Shown piece by piece: positions 42,141 to 49,616 of a stretch of DNA of 64,000 bases. The notes under the pieces were generated by a model that was not told the DNA's origin, ran no database searches, and was given only the letters and a program-made list of their open reading frames with translations. The translations under genes were made by a program, and so were the position numbers. The DNA lies in contig JAGBFR010000033.1 in assembly GCA_017936375.1 (NCBI GenBank), positions 30,956 to 94,955 of the forward strand, given 5' to 3'. This DNA is from Clostridia bacterium (GTDB lineage Bacteria > Bacillota > Clostridia > Christensenellales > Aristaeellaceae). Within the stretch, counting starts at the first letter, position 1. Every line of letters starts with the position of its first letter.

Positions 42141-43652
42141 ATGGAACTGCTCCTCTGCACGCTGGCGGCCATCGCCGCAGGCGTGGGCACAGGCCTCGCC
42201 GGCCTGTCCGCCGCAACCGTCATGGTCCCGGTGATGATCGTGCTCTGCCCCTCCTTCGCCGGGGAAACCGGCGCCTATCACGCCACAGCCATCGCGCTGG
42301 CGTCCGACATTCTGGGCTCCGCCTTCACATCCGCAATCTATATCCGCCACAGGAACATCGATCTGCGCCGCGGCGGCGTGATGATGGCCTGCATCATCTC
42401 CATGTGCATCGCGGGCAGCATCGCCGCATGGCACGCGGGCAATGTGGTGCTGGGTACCTTCTCGCTCTTCCTGTGCGTGGGCATCGGCATCCGCTTTCTC
42501 ATAAAGCCCGACACCCAGCGGGAAAAGACCGTGCACAAGGGCGCGGCGCTCGGCCTCAAGGGGCTCGCCGTCTCGCTGTTCTTCGGCCTGACGATCGGCT
42601 TTGGCACGGGCTTTGTCGGCAGCGGCGGCGGAATGATGATGCTGGTGGTCTTCACCGCCTTCCTCGGCATGGAGCGAAAGAGCGCCGTGGGCACCAGCAC
42701 GCTGATCATGACCTTTACCGCCCTGATCGCCTTTATCAGCCATGCTCTGGTGGATCCCGCCATCGTACTGGAAAAATGGCACATTCTTCTGTTGTGCATC
42801 GTGCTGGAGACGGCGGCCAGCATCCTCTCCGCCCAGTTTGCCAACAGGGTCAATAACCGCATCGTCGGCCTCGTCACAGGCGCTGTACTGACGGTGCTCG
42901 GCGTCGTCATGCTGGGTATCCATTACCGTGAGGCGCTTGCCGCCATCCCGCTGCTGCGGCAGGTGCTTGCCTGCTTTGAGCGGTATCTGCTGTATCTGGG
43001 CGTATGCCTTGCCGTGCTGCTGACCGCGCGCGCCTTTCTGCCGATCAATCCCGAGGTATGGCGTAAGGCGCTGCATACCATCGCCTACACCTCTTCCCTG
43101 TTCATGATGCTGGTCTCCCGCGACTGGCTGATCTCCAGCGTCTGCTGCCTCGCCTTCGCCGCAATCGTCTATCCGATCCTCCGCGCTGCCGAGGGCTGGA
43201 AGGGCTATGACCGCCTCTTCACCCAGCGCCATGCGGGCGAGGTCAAGGTGAGCCTGCTGCTCCTCTTCTGCAGCCATGCGCTGCTGATCGCCCTGTGCTG
43301 GGGTGTACTGGACAAGCCGTATATCGCCGCAGCCGCCATCCTCATGTGGGGCGTGGGCGACACCGCCGCCGCGCTCATCGGCAAGCGATTTGGCAGGCAC
43401 CATGTCCATCTGCCGCTGGCGGATGAGCGCAAGACCTGGGAAGGCAGCGCAGCGATGATGCTCTGCGCACTGACGGCGGGCTTCATCACGCTCACCCTCC
43501 TCTCCCCCATGCGCTGGCCCGTCTGCCTGCTGCATGCCGCCCTCACCGCCCCTGTTGCAGCCTATACCGAGCTCATCAGCCACGGCGGCAACGACACGGT
43601 GACCGTGCCCGCGGCGGCGGCGGTCTGCCTCGCGCTGCTGGGGATGATCTGA
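42141..43652 (+). CDS. Fusion of a TauE/SafE (TSUP) permease and a dolichol/phytol-kinase-like lipid kinase
   Basis: 503 residues, almost all membrane. The N-terminal half (about 1-255) is a TSUP permease: AGVGTGLAGLSAATVMVPVM at 13-32 and its inverted repeat IGFGTGFVGSGGGMMMLVVF near 152-171, typical of exporters for sulfite, sulfoacetate and similar anions. The C-terminal half (about 280-503) resembles CTP-dependent polyprenol, dolichol or phytol kinases: ILMWGVGDTAAALIGKRFG near 408-426, KTWEGS near 439-444, and a closing ELISHGGNDTVTVP, which recalls the 'DN-T-VP' motif. No stop or frame change separates them. The gene stands alone between two terminators. The combined function is not known. 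Confidence 0.75.
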   Translation: MELLLCTLAAIAAGVGTGLAGLSAATVMVPVMIVLCPSFAGETGAYHATAIALASDILGSAFTSAIYIRHRNIDLRRGGVMMACIISMCIAGSIAAWHAGNVVLGTFSLFLCVGIGIRFLIKPDTQREKTVHKGAALGLKGLAVSLFFGLTIGFGTGFVGSGGGMMMLVVFTAFLGMERKSAVGTSTLIMTFTALIAFISHALVDPAIVLEKWHILLLCIVLETAASILSAQFANRVNNRIVGLVTGAVLTVLGVVMLGIHYREALAAIPLLRQVLACFERYLLYLGVCLAVLLTARAFLPINPEVWRKALHTIAYTSSLFMMLVSRDWLISSVCCLAFAAIVYPILRAAEGWKGYDRLFTQRHAGEVKVSLLLLFCSHALLIALCWGVLDKPYIAAAAILMWGVGDTAAALIGKRFGRHHVHLPLADERKTWEGSAAMMLCALTAGFITLTLLSPMRWPVCLLHAALTAPVAAYTELISHGGNDTVTVPAAAAVCLALLGMI

Positions 43653-43682
43653 TTCTTATTCCAACAAAACAAGTACAAACAA

Positions 43683-43721
43683 GCGCAGCCCGGATGACAG
43701 GAAATATCATCCGGGCTGCGC
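43683..43721. terminator. Shared terminator between the fusion gene and the thioesterase gene
   Basis: GCGCAGCCCGGATGA pairs perfectly with TCATCCGGGCTGCGC around a 9-base loop. Rightward it is followed by CTATTTAC, leftward by TTGTTTGTACTTGTTTTG. The two genes converge on it. Confidence 0.8.
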
Positions 43722-43749
43722 CTATTTACATCAATCTATCCTGAATATA

Positions 43750-44235
43750 TCAGATCCCGTCCAGCTTATCCTTCCGGCGCTGGTTGCGGATTCTGCGGCG
43801 TTCCTCGCCATGCTCCCAGCCAAGCCGCTCATCGTCCGTCTGCAGAATCAGGCGAGGCACGCAAACAGGCTGGTCATTGTCATCCAGCGCGACCATCATG
43901 AAGTGGGCGTTGTTGATCCTGCGGCGCTCGCCGGAGAGATTCTCCACATAAGTATCCACACACACCTCCATCGAGGACGTGCCGACCCATGTCATCTTGC
44001 CCTTGATGACGACCATCTCATTCTGATATGCGCCGTGCAGGAAGGTCAGGTTATCCACGGAAGCCGTGGTCACATTGCTCATGGAGTGGCGTTTCGCCAC
44101 AATGCCGGCCACTTCGTCAATCCACTGCATCAGGATGCCGCCAAAGAGACGATTCGCACCATTGAGGTGATTCGGACGGACGATATGTACGGTTTCAACC
44201 CGGGAATCATCCACGGTTTTTGCTTCGATATTCAT
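43750..44235 (-). CDS. Acyl-CoA thioesterase, hotdog fold (YciA/BACH type)
   Basis: 161 residues. The hotdog helix motif NGANRLFGGILMQWIDEVAGIVAKRHS at about 25-51 has the Gly-Gly and Asp typical of the acyl-CoA thioesterase 4HBT group, followed by strands VTTASVDNLTFLH and WVGTSSMEVCVDTYVE. It hydrolyses acyl-CoA to free acid and CoA; chain-length preference is unknown. The basic tail (ERRRIRNQRRKDKL) is an extension. It is the last core-like gene before the accessory region. Confidence 0.9.
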   Translation of the reverse strand: MNIEAKTVDDSRVETVHIVRPNHLNGANRLFGGILMQWIDEVAGIVAKRHSMSNVTTASVDNLTFLHGAYQNEMVVIKGKMTWVGTSSMEVCVDTYVENLSGERRRINNAHFMMVALDDNDQPVCVPRLILQTDDERLGWEHGEERRRIRNQRRKDKLDGI

Positions 44236-44385
44236 GTTTATCCCCTTTCACGCTCCGAGGTATCGTGAGCCGATGTACTAAAATCACTATAGCATTGATG
44301 CGTCCGTTTTTCAATCACAAAATCTCCCGCTCCCATCTGTCCGCTTTCCTTTTCAGCGCAGATCCATCACTCAAGTTCCCATGCA

Positions 44386-44417
44386 GCAAAAAGAGACCGC
44401 CCGAAACGGACGATCTC
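44386..44417 (-). terminator. Terminator following the Spo0A-like gene end
   Basis: GAGATCGTCCG pairs with CGGGCGGTCTC (two G-U pairs) and is followed leftward by TTTTTGC. It lies 45 bases past the stop of the fragment at 44462, showing that the 3' end of that gene is intact. Confidence 0.75.
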
Positions 44418-44461
44418 CTCATATTCAGATTTAGGGTCTCATGCTACATCTTGCTTCCTGC

Positions 44462-44587
44462 TTAAGCGCTTTCTTTGATCCTTAATCTGTCCGACACCAG
44501 CGCGATAAACTCCCCATTGGTCGGCTGAAAAACATTTGTTACCGGAACCACGACTCGCATACCATTGCTTTTGATGCATGAAATACT
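44462..44587 (-). pseudogene. Truncated gene: Spo0A-like C-terminal end only
   Basis: A frame ending at 44462 reads MRVVVPVTNV and then FQPTNGEFIALVSDRLRIK before the stop. The block PTN-x-EFIA-L-V-x-D-x-LR is the hallmark of the extreme C-terminus of Spo0A (PTNSEFIAMVADKLR in B. subtilis). Only about 33-41 codons remain; an in-frame stop lies just upstream at 44588-44590, and beyond it the DNA is AT-rich and non-coding. The gene's terminator is preserved. This is either a copy of a 3' end left at an integration site or the stump of a disrupted regulator. Identity as Spo0A rests on this short block. Confidence 0.55.
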
Positions 44588-44965
44588 TTTCTATATATTG
44601 CTTGAATTTCTTCGATTTTTTGAAGTGTAAAAAGTTCGTGTAAAATCACCATTTCAATTATAATAACACATAGTATCTCATGGAATGTTTATCGGGCTTT
44701 TTTGGCTATTTGTCGGTCTGTTTTCGGCCCTTTATTGCTTTCTCTCATGGGTATTATAACATGTGTTTACAGAGGTTTTGGTTTACAAACTTTCAGAGTA
44801 ACTCTTACTCTCGCTTAGGCCTCCAGCATTTCGGATTCATCTTCAAATCATCTTTTAAACAACAAAGATACAACTTCGATATATCCAGATACCATCTCTG
44901 AATCATCTTTTGAACTGCTTTCAACGCAAAAATACAACAGAAATCCCAAGTATCAATCATTTACC
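44588..44965. other. AT-rich junction region without a recognised gene
   Basis: About 380 bases with markedly lower GC than the DNA to the left. Short open frames exist but have no ribosome site or recognisable product. It marks the left edge of the accessory region. Confidence 0.5.
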
Positions 44966-45496
44966 CTAAAAAGTATCCCCTCTGTTTACTCTCAAAACAA
45001 GATCATAGTATTCAGCCAAGTCATCTGCATCCGCTTCGCAATCAACCCAACTGCATCGCGCATGGCTCTCTGCTTCAGCAATATATCCAAGCAAACGATC
45101 AAAATCTTCTTTCGTGCCATCAACACCAATTTCAAGGATCATCTTTGCGATTTCCAGAATAATCTTGCCATCAGTTGTATATAGCAGCACACTCAGAAGT
45201 CCAATACCATATTTTTGATGATTCCACCCTTCATTCAGAAAAAAGCGAATGATTTCCGGTAAGTGCTTAAGCGTATATTTGGGGCATGTTTTTGCACACT
45301 CAATATCCTTATCACACTCTTCACATTCTTGAGAATTGAGCGGATACTCTCCAATCAGCTTTAGAAGCAACATGTCAAATTCATCTGCTTCACAAGCATT
45401 CCGATATGTATCAACAAACTCTTTGGCTCTCACAAAATCAGGCGGAATTTTGCAAAGCGCATAAATCAATTTTTGTTCCAATTGCTGCCTATTCAT
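44966..45496 (-). CDS. Hypothetical protein, helical, cysteine-rich loop
   Basis: 176 residues, soluble, not recognised. Predicted mostly alpha-helical, with a cluster ECEECDKDIECAKTCPKY near residues 57-74 that could bind a metal. Acidic throughout, especially CEADADDLAEYYD near the end. It lies 75 bases downstream of the WYL regulator gene in the same direction, so may be cotranscribed. The AT-rich codon use matches the accessory region. No function is proposed. Confidence 0.65.
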   Translation of the reverse strand: MNRQQLEQKLIYALCKIPPDFVRAKEFVDTYRNACEADEFDMLLLKLIGEYPLNSQECEECDKDIECAKTCPKYTLKHLPEIIRFFLNEGWNHQKYGIGLLSVLLYTTDGKIILEIAKMILEIGVDGTKEDFDRLLGYIAEAESHARCSWVDCEADADDLAEYYDLVLRVNRGDTF

Positions 45497-45571
45497 TTGA
45501 CATCACCTTTGACCGATTCTTTATGCTTCAGCTTTTGTCAACACCAAAACGGTTTTGAAGCACTTATCCTC

Positions 45572-46693
45572 TCATTCTTCATCTGGCATATACATATCTC
45601 TCATCTTTTCGATATACGCCCGGAAGTCCTCCAGCACATCCGAAGGATACAGTATCTTCACCCTCCTGCCGAAACCCAGCAGCCAACCAAAGAAGAGGTC
45701 ACTGATTTCCACCTCTGCGGTAACAGTGAAGTGTTTGTCATCCACGGCGCTGTACTGTGCGTCTTTTGTGCCAAACCGTTCAACGGCAACATCCAAGAGC
45801 ATATTGATGAACCGGATGGTCACGCGCTTCTTCTTTCCGCTATACATGGAGAATACGCGCTGTGCGTATGTGCGGACGTCAATCTTGTCGAATTCCTCCT
45901 GCCCCTCGCGCGGCTCTCTGGTGAAGGATACCCCCTTCATTCGGTCAACGCGATATGTTCTGATCTTCTTCCGATCATAAGCAAGCAGATAGTAGTTACC
46001 GTCATTGATAAGCAACTGATACGGACTGACCACATATTCTGCACCACTTCGCCGCTCTACTTGTTTGCTGACATCTTCAATCGCATATTTCAGGTATTTG
46101 AATCGGATCTTCTCCGGTTTATGCGTAACACCGTCTATTCTGAGGCTCATTGCATCGTTAATGATAGAAATGTTATTCAGCACAGACTTGTTTTCTGTCT
46201 TAATACGATCTACCAGAAAAGCGTTATGCTTGATTCTATCTGCCTGCCGCTCACTCACAAAACCGCAGACGACATCTACAAGGCGCTTAGCTTGTCCTTC
46301 TGTCACAAACTTTGCAGCATATACGCACTCCGCCAGCAGCCGAATATCATTCTGGTCATAATGACGCTGACGGACATAGAAGCCTTTTCTATGCGGATCA
46401 TAGACGATGATTTTGAGTTCATCGTCCTCATCATCTTCCAGCATTTCTTTTGCTTCATCTACCGAGCAGTCTTCCTCCAGCATCAGTGCAACAAGATTGA
46501 TGTCCTTGATATCCCGGTAAACTGAGCGCCGTTCCGCATCAATCCCACATTCCTCAAGATACGCAACAATGTCCTGCGCCGATGAAACCACGTTCTCATC
46601 GGTGTTCTTCAGTAGATATTGCAGCACTACATACGGCTTCAGCTTCTGATTAAGTCGCTTGCCAGAATGCGGCCCAGCATTTCCTTCTGTCAT
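45572..46693 (-). CDS. WYL-domain transcriptional regulator
   Basis: 373 residues. An N-terminal winged helix-turn-helix (about 15-75; NQKLKPYVVLQYLLKNTDE and ERRSVYRDIKDI) precedes an acidic linker (DEAKEMLEDDEDDEL). The WYL domain lies near 180-285 (PYQLLINDGNYYLLAYDRKKIRTYRVDRMKGV), followed by a WCX-like C-terminus (VTIRFINMLLDVAVERFG). WYL proteins sense ligands, often nucleic acids or nucleotides, and commonly control phage-defence islands, which fits the surroundings. A promoter lies upstream (46723-46750). Confidence 0.88.
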   Translation of the reverse strand: MTEGNAGPHSGKRLNQKLKPYVVLQYLLKNTDENVVSSAQDIVAYLEECGIDAERRSVYRDIKDINLVALMLEEDCSVDEAKEMLEDDEDDELKIIVYDPHRKGFYVRQRHYDQNDIRLLAECVYAAKFVTEGQAKRLVDVVCGFVSERQADRIKHNAFLVDRIKTENKSVLNNISIINDAMSLRIDGVTHKPEKIRFKYLKYAIEDVSKQVERRSGAEYVVSPYQLLINDGNYYLLAYDRKKIRTYRVDRMKGVSFTREPREGQEEFDKIDVRTYAQRVFSMYSGKKKRVTIRFINMLLDVAVERFGTKDAQYSAVDDKHFTVTAEVEISDLFFGWLLGFGRRVKILYPSDVLEDFRAYIEKMRDMYMPDEE

Positions 46694-46722
46694 CGTGCGC
46701 CTCCAAATAACTTACTGATAAA

Positions 46723-46750
46723 AGTATACCACATACGTCATCCAGAACAA
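46723..46750 (-). promoter_or_regulatory. Promoter of the WYL regulator
   Basis: Minus-strand TTGTTC (46745-46750), 16 bases, TATACT (46723-46728), 30 bases before the start. Confidence 0.6.
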
Positions 46751-46791
46751 AATGAAATTCTGCGCAGCAAAAAACATTACGCTCTCAAAAT

Positions 46792-46820
46792 TTGAAAAAA
46801 GTAAAAATCCGATTTATAAT
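46792..46820 (+). promoter_or_regulatory. Promoter of the amber-interrupted gene
   Basis: TTGAAA (46792-46797), 17 bases, TATAAT (46815-46820). A perfect hairpin GCGAGT-AAA-ACTCGC (46838-46852) follows and ends directly at the ribosome site AAGGAG. Confidence 0.75.
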
Positions 46821-46870
46821 ATTAATATAAATAAAAAGCGAGTAAAACTCGCAAGGAGAATATTCCTGAT

Positions 46871-47245
46871 ATGTTAGATTATAAATCCCTATGGACAAGA
46901 TTCTATATTGCCTCTTCAAACCTTCGTTCAATCTCACAGCGATACAGTGCCTCTTGTACAGCAGAATAGAAAGATTATCAGACGAAAGAATTCCTTCATG
47001 CCGTCCCAGACAGCATAGATGACCTTGCAAGAACAACCGACATGTGGGTATATGCCATTTATGAAAAACTGAATGAAGTAGATGCCAGATTAGATAGTAT
47101 AGAAACAGCCTTGGCATCCAATTCCAAAGAGGAAATTAAATCAAATCCTTCAAACATAGTTCCTGAGATTGAAATTTCAAAGCAATCTATAAAGCAAGCA
47201 CGTAACGAGATCATAAAGGAATTACAAAAAGAATTCTCCCGGTAA
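46871..47245 (+). pseudogene. Small coiled-coil gene interrupted by one in-frame amber codon
   Basis: From the ATG at 46871 (AAGGAG at 46853-46858) the frame runs 32 codons (MLDYKSLWTRFYIASSNLRS...), meets TAG at 46967-46969, and then continues open in the same frame for 91 more codons: KDYQTKEFLHAVPDSIDDLA, MWVYAIYEKLNEVDARLDSI and a charged tail ending in KEFSR. The product would be 124 residues with a coiled coil near 62-75. A single C-to-T change (CAG to TAG) explains the stop. Promoter, leader hairpin and ribosome site are intact, so decay is recent or the codon is suppressed. No family is recognised. Confidence 0.65.
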
Positions 47246-47467
47246 ATAGGGTGGTCAGGCATTCTCAAGATTGGAGCGCTAAAGCGCTACACGAAACCTA
47301 TCCCCCTATAGCCATAAATTCACCACACTTAAAATCCCCTTCCTCCAGCATTATTGTATGCCAGAGAAAGGGGCCATTTTTATCCTTTTTGTTTTCCATA
47401 TTGTCATGCAGTTTTGCCTTTAGAATGAGTCAGTTCAAAGATGCACTTCTCAACCTTGATCCAGATG

Positions 47468-48391
47468 TTAACCGTATTGCTTTGTAATCTCACGCAGCTT
47501 ACATGTCATAATGCAGAGCCATTCAAAATACTCAGGCCATTTTTCACGACACTGCAAATCTATCCCTTTGTTTACAGCCAATATACGGCAGGCCTTCGCT
47601 GCAACACGCCATATCAATTCTGTGTTAAGTTCAGCTTCAATTTCTTGTTTTCTGCTTTTATACTTCTCAAAAAGAGCCTTATCATCGTCGATGTAGATTT
47701 CTGCACCAATTGTTTTCTTCACCGTATTGACCGTCAACCCCACATGACAGGCAGAACTTCCAATGCTTAAATCATACCAATGCTGCGGCAGTGCCTTACG
47801 CCGCGAAAATTGTTGTGCAAAATCAGCTTTGCCAAATGCATATTGACAAAACGCCTGCCAGAATTCGTACTGAAGCTTTTTAGTTTCAGATAACCCTCCA
47901 GCAGCCTTCATGGTTTTCGCCCAATCATTAGGCCTTTCAACAACATTAAACTTTGGAGCCGGAATAGAATCATTAATTCTCCAGAGTTCAATCTCAACCA
48001 AGAAAAAACCAATGTTTTCATCCGTATGTTGGTTCAACCATTCAATGGCTTGTCTATGCTCATCTCTAGCATGCTTTACAATCCAGATGATAACCTCTGC
48101 CCCTTTTCCAGAAGCATATGTAATGATCTTTCCAAGATGATCGTGGTTTGTATCCTCCAACTGATTCTCAATAATAATCCTTCGAGAAGATCCTTCCTCT
48201 CGGGCATAAAGATCAACGCTAAAATCACCTACTGCTGACTCTAATTCTTCCAGAACAATATCAATTCCTATTTCGTCACTCAGCAGTGTCAAATTCTCTT
48301 CTTTTGCAAGCCATTTAGAAAAATCACGTGCTTCATGGGGCCAAATAGAACGTAAATCCTCGATCCGTGTAATTCTACCCAAACTACTCAT
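47468..48391 (-). CDS. DUF4268 protein with nuclease-like N-terminal domain
   Basis: 307 residues. The N-terminal part (about 35-135) looks like a PD-(D/E)xK-type fold: DFSVDLYAREEGSSRRIIIENQLEDTNHDHLGKIITYASG, in which D and ENQ would be the metal-site residues, followed by a strand EVIIWIVKHARDEHRQAIEWLNQ. The C-terminal half (about 165-300) matches DUF4268. Such proteins occur in defence islands and are suspected nucleases. The third catalytic residue is Gln instead of Lys, a known variant. It is a lone leftward gene. Confidence 0.75.
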   Translation of the reverse strand: MSSLGRITRIEDLRSIWPHEARDFSKWLAKEENLTLLSDEIGIDIVLEELESAVGDFSVDLYAREEGSSRRIIIENQLEDTNHDHLGKIITYASGKGAEVIIWIVKHARDEHRQAIEWLNQHTDENIGFFLVEIELWRINDSIPAPKFNVVERPNDWAKTMKAAGGLSETKKLQYEFWQAFCQYAFGKADFAQQFSRRKALPQHWYDLSIGSSACHVGLTVNTVKKTIGAEIYIDDDKALFEKYKSRKQEIEAELNTELIWRVAAKACRILAVNKGIDLQCREKWPEYFEWLCIMTCKLREITKQYG

Positions 48392-48582
48392 ATACTACTC
48401 TCCTATAATGTCATTGGTGATAACCCCAGTACACCATAATGCTCGATAAAGTAAAAACAAGCGAATCTATTTCTTACTATACAAGCATCCAAACAAAAGA
48501 GTTCAAAACCCTATTTTGAAGAAAAAACTAACTATAAATACTCCTCAACACATTCCCATATGTATTCTCATATTTACAGCAA

Positions 48583-48607
48583 GGAGCAGACATCAAATGT
48601 CTTCTCC
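48583..48607. terminator. Hairpin past the HTH repressor gene
   Basis: GGAGcAGACAT pairs with ATGTCTtCTCC around CAA, one mismatch. The T-rich tail (ATTTTTC) is on the plus side only, so its role as terminator of the leftward HTH gene is uncertain. Confidence 0.4.
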
Positions 48608-48612
48608 ATTTT

Positions 48613-48822
48613 TCATATCTTTGTTCCATCCTTAAAAGAGAAACCAAAATAGTATTCTGCTTCAAGTGCTTCCGCAATCTTTTCCATTTCCTCCGAAGAG
48701 AATTTCCCCGTTTTCATTCTCTGATTGAACGCCTGCGGACTCGATCCCACTGCTCGCGCCAAATCAGCCTCGCTCATTCCCTTATATGCAAGCGCCATTT
48801 TGATTTTCTGAGATATAGTCAT
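48613..48822 (-). CDS. Cro/CI-type HTH repressor of the mobile module
   Basis: 69 residues from the ATG at 48822 (GGAGG seven bases upstream; another ATG two codons earlier is too close). A single XRE helix-turn-helix fills the protein: MSEADLARAVGSSPQAFNQRMKTGKFSSEEMEKIAEALE. It is divergent from the module at 48989 onward. Both promoters flank a palindrome at 48882-48905, a natural operator. The role is probably to repress the mobile-element genes and itself. Confidence 0.82.
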   Translation of the reverse strand: MTISQKIKMALAYKGMSEADLARAVGSSPQAFNQRMKTGKFSSEEMEKIAEALEAEYYFGFSFKDGTKI

Positions 48823-48840
48823 TATCATCCCTCCAACAAA

Positions 48841-48869
48841 ATTATATAGGATCTTCTTTTTTTCGTCAA
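48841..48869 (-). promoter_or_regulatory. Promoter of the HTH repressor
   Basis: Minus-strand TTGACG (48864-48869), 17 bases, TATAAT (48841-48846). Confidence 0.8.
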
Positions 48870-48881
48870 GAATAAAGCGAA

Positions 48882-48905
48882 AATATAAAGAAATTCTTTT
48901 ATATT
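48882..48905. promoter_or_regulatory. Candidate operator between the divergent promoters
   Basis: A 24-base imperfect palindrome, AATATAAAG paired outwardly with TTTTATATT (20 of 24 positions symmetric). It lies between the -35 boxes of the HTH repressor and of the gene at 48989. Confidence 0.55.
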
Positions 48906-48909
48906 ATCA

Positions 48910-48938
48910 TTGACAAAATAAAGGAAATCATTTATAAT
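48910..48938 (+). promoter_or_regulatory. Consensus promoter of the mobile module
   Basis: TTGACA (48910-48915), 17 bases, TATAAT (48933-48938), 50 bases before the first gene. Confidence 0.85.
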
Positions 48939-48988
48939 ATACTCATAAGGTTGATGAAAGCAACCAAACATAAAGGAGGCCATACACA

Positions 48989-49258
48989 ATGAGCAACCCG
49001 AATATGGAAGGCAAAATCAAGGAACTGATGGAACTCAAGAGAATGAAAGAGGAAATCGAAGTAGAAATCGCCGCCGCAGAGGACGAAATCAAGAGCGTCA
49101 TGGGCGACGAAGAAACCCTTCTCGCTGGGGCCTTCAAAGTCGATTGGAAGACCGTCGTTTCCAGCAGGATCGACACTGCCGCACTCAAAAAGATGATGCC
49201 GGAGATTGCAGAACGCTTCATGAAGCAGACCACGACCCGCCGCTTCTGCGTGAGGTGA
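48989..49258 (+). CDS. Small phage/mobile-element protein
   Basis: 89 residues; AAAGGAGG upstream of the ATG. The N-terminal half is a coiled coil (KELMELKRMKEEIEVEIAAAEDEI). The C-terminal half (LAGAFKVDWKTVVSSRIDTAALKKMMPEIAERF then TTTRRFCVR) resembles small proteins or tails linked to YqaJ-type recombinases in phages and integrative elements (from memory). First gene of a four- or five-gene rightward module, 4 bases before the next. Confidence 0.65.
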   Translation: MSNPNMEGKIKELMELKRMKEEIEVEIAAAEDEIKSVMGDEETLLAGAFKVDWKTVVSSRIDTAALKKMMPEIAERFMKQTTTRRFCVR

Positions 49259-49262
49259 GAAG

Positions 49263-49475
49263 ATGAACAAAGAAATCGACCTCTACCGCTTGCGGTTAGT
49301 GATACGCGGGGCACTCGACTTCATCAACCGGGATGCCGGAGACATCAACGAAGCACTCACCGCACAAGGCAAAGTAAAGCTGACCGTGACAATCGATACC
49401 CTCGAAACCGCGCTCCTTTGGCTGAGAAGGATGGTCGAAGATGCCCTCTCTACCGAAGAAAAAGAAAAAGTCTGA
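49263..49475 (+). CDS. Small hypothetical protein of the mobile module
   Basis: 70 residues, soluble, predicted helical (DLYRLRLVIRGALDFINRD, then TLETALLWLRRMVEDALSTEEKEK). No family is recognised. It starts 4 bases after the preceding stop and is probably co-translated. A similar helical plan is seen in the protein at 50493. Confidence 0.6.
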   Translation: MNKEIDLYRLRLVIRGALDFINRDAGDINEALTAQGKVKLTVTIDTLETALLWLRRMVEDALSTEEKEKV

Positions 49476-49616
49476 GCGTCTACCAAACACTCAGACCAGC
49501 CCGCCGAAGTGCTACCAACACCAAGCGGGAAGCCACCCAGAAACAACGACGAAACCGGGAAGCACAGTCATTATAACACAGGCTGTGCTCCCTCTTCAAC
49601 AGAAAGGACACAGCAT

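Noticed and set aside
44680-44901. A 73-codon frame in the AT-rich junction
   Set aside because: No ribosome site, aromatic-rich chance translation, and no neighbours in the same direction.
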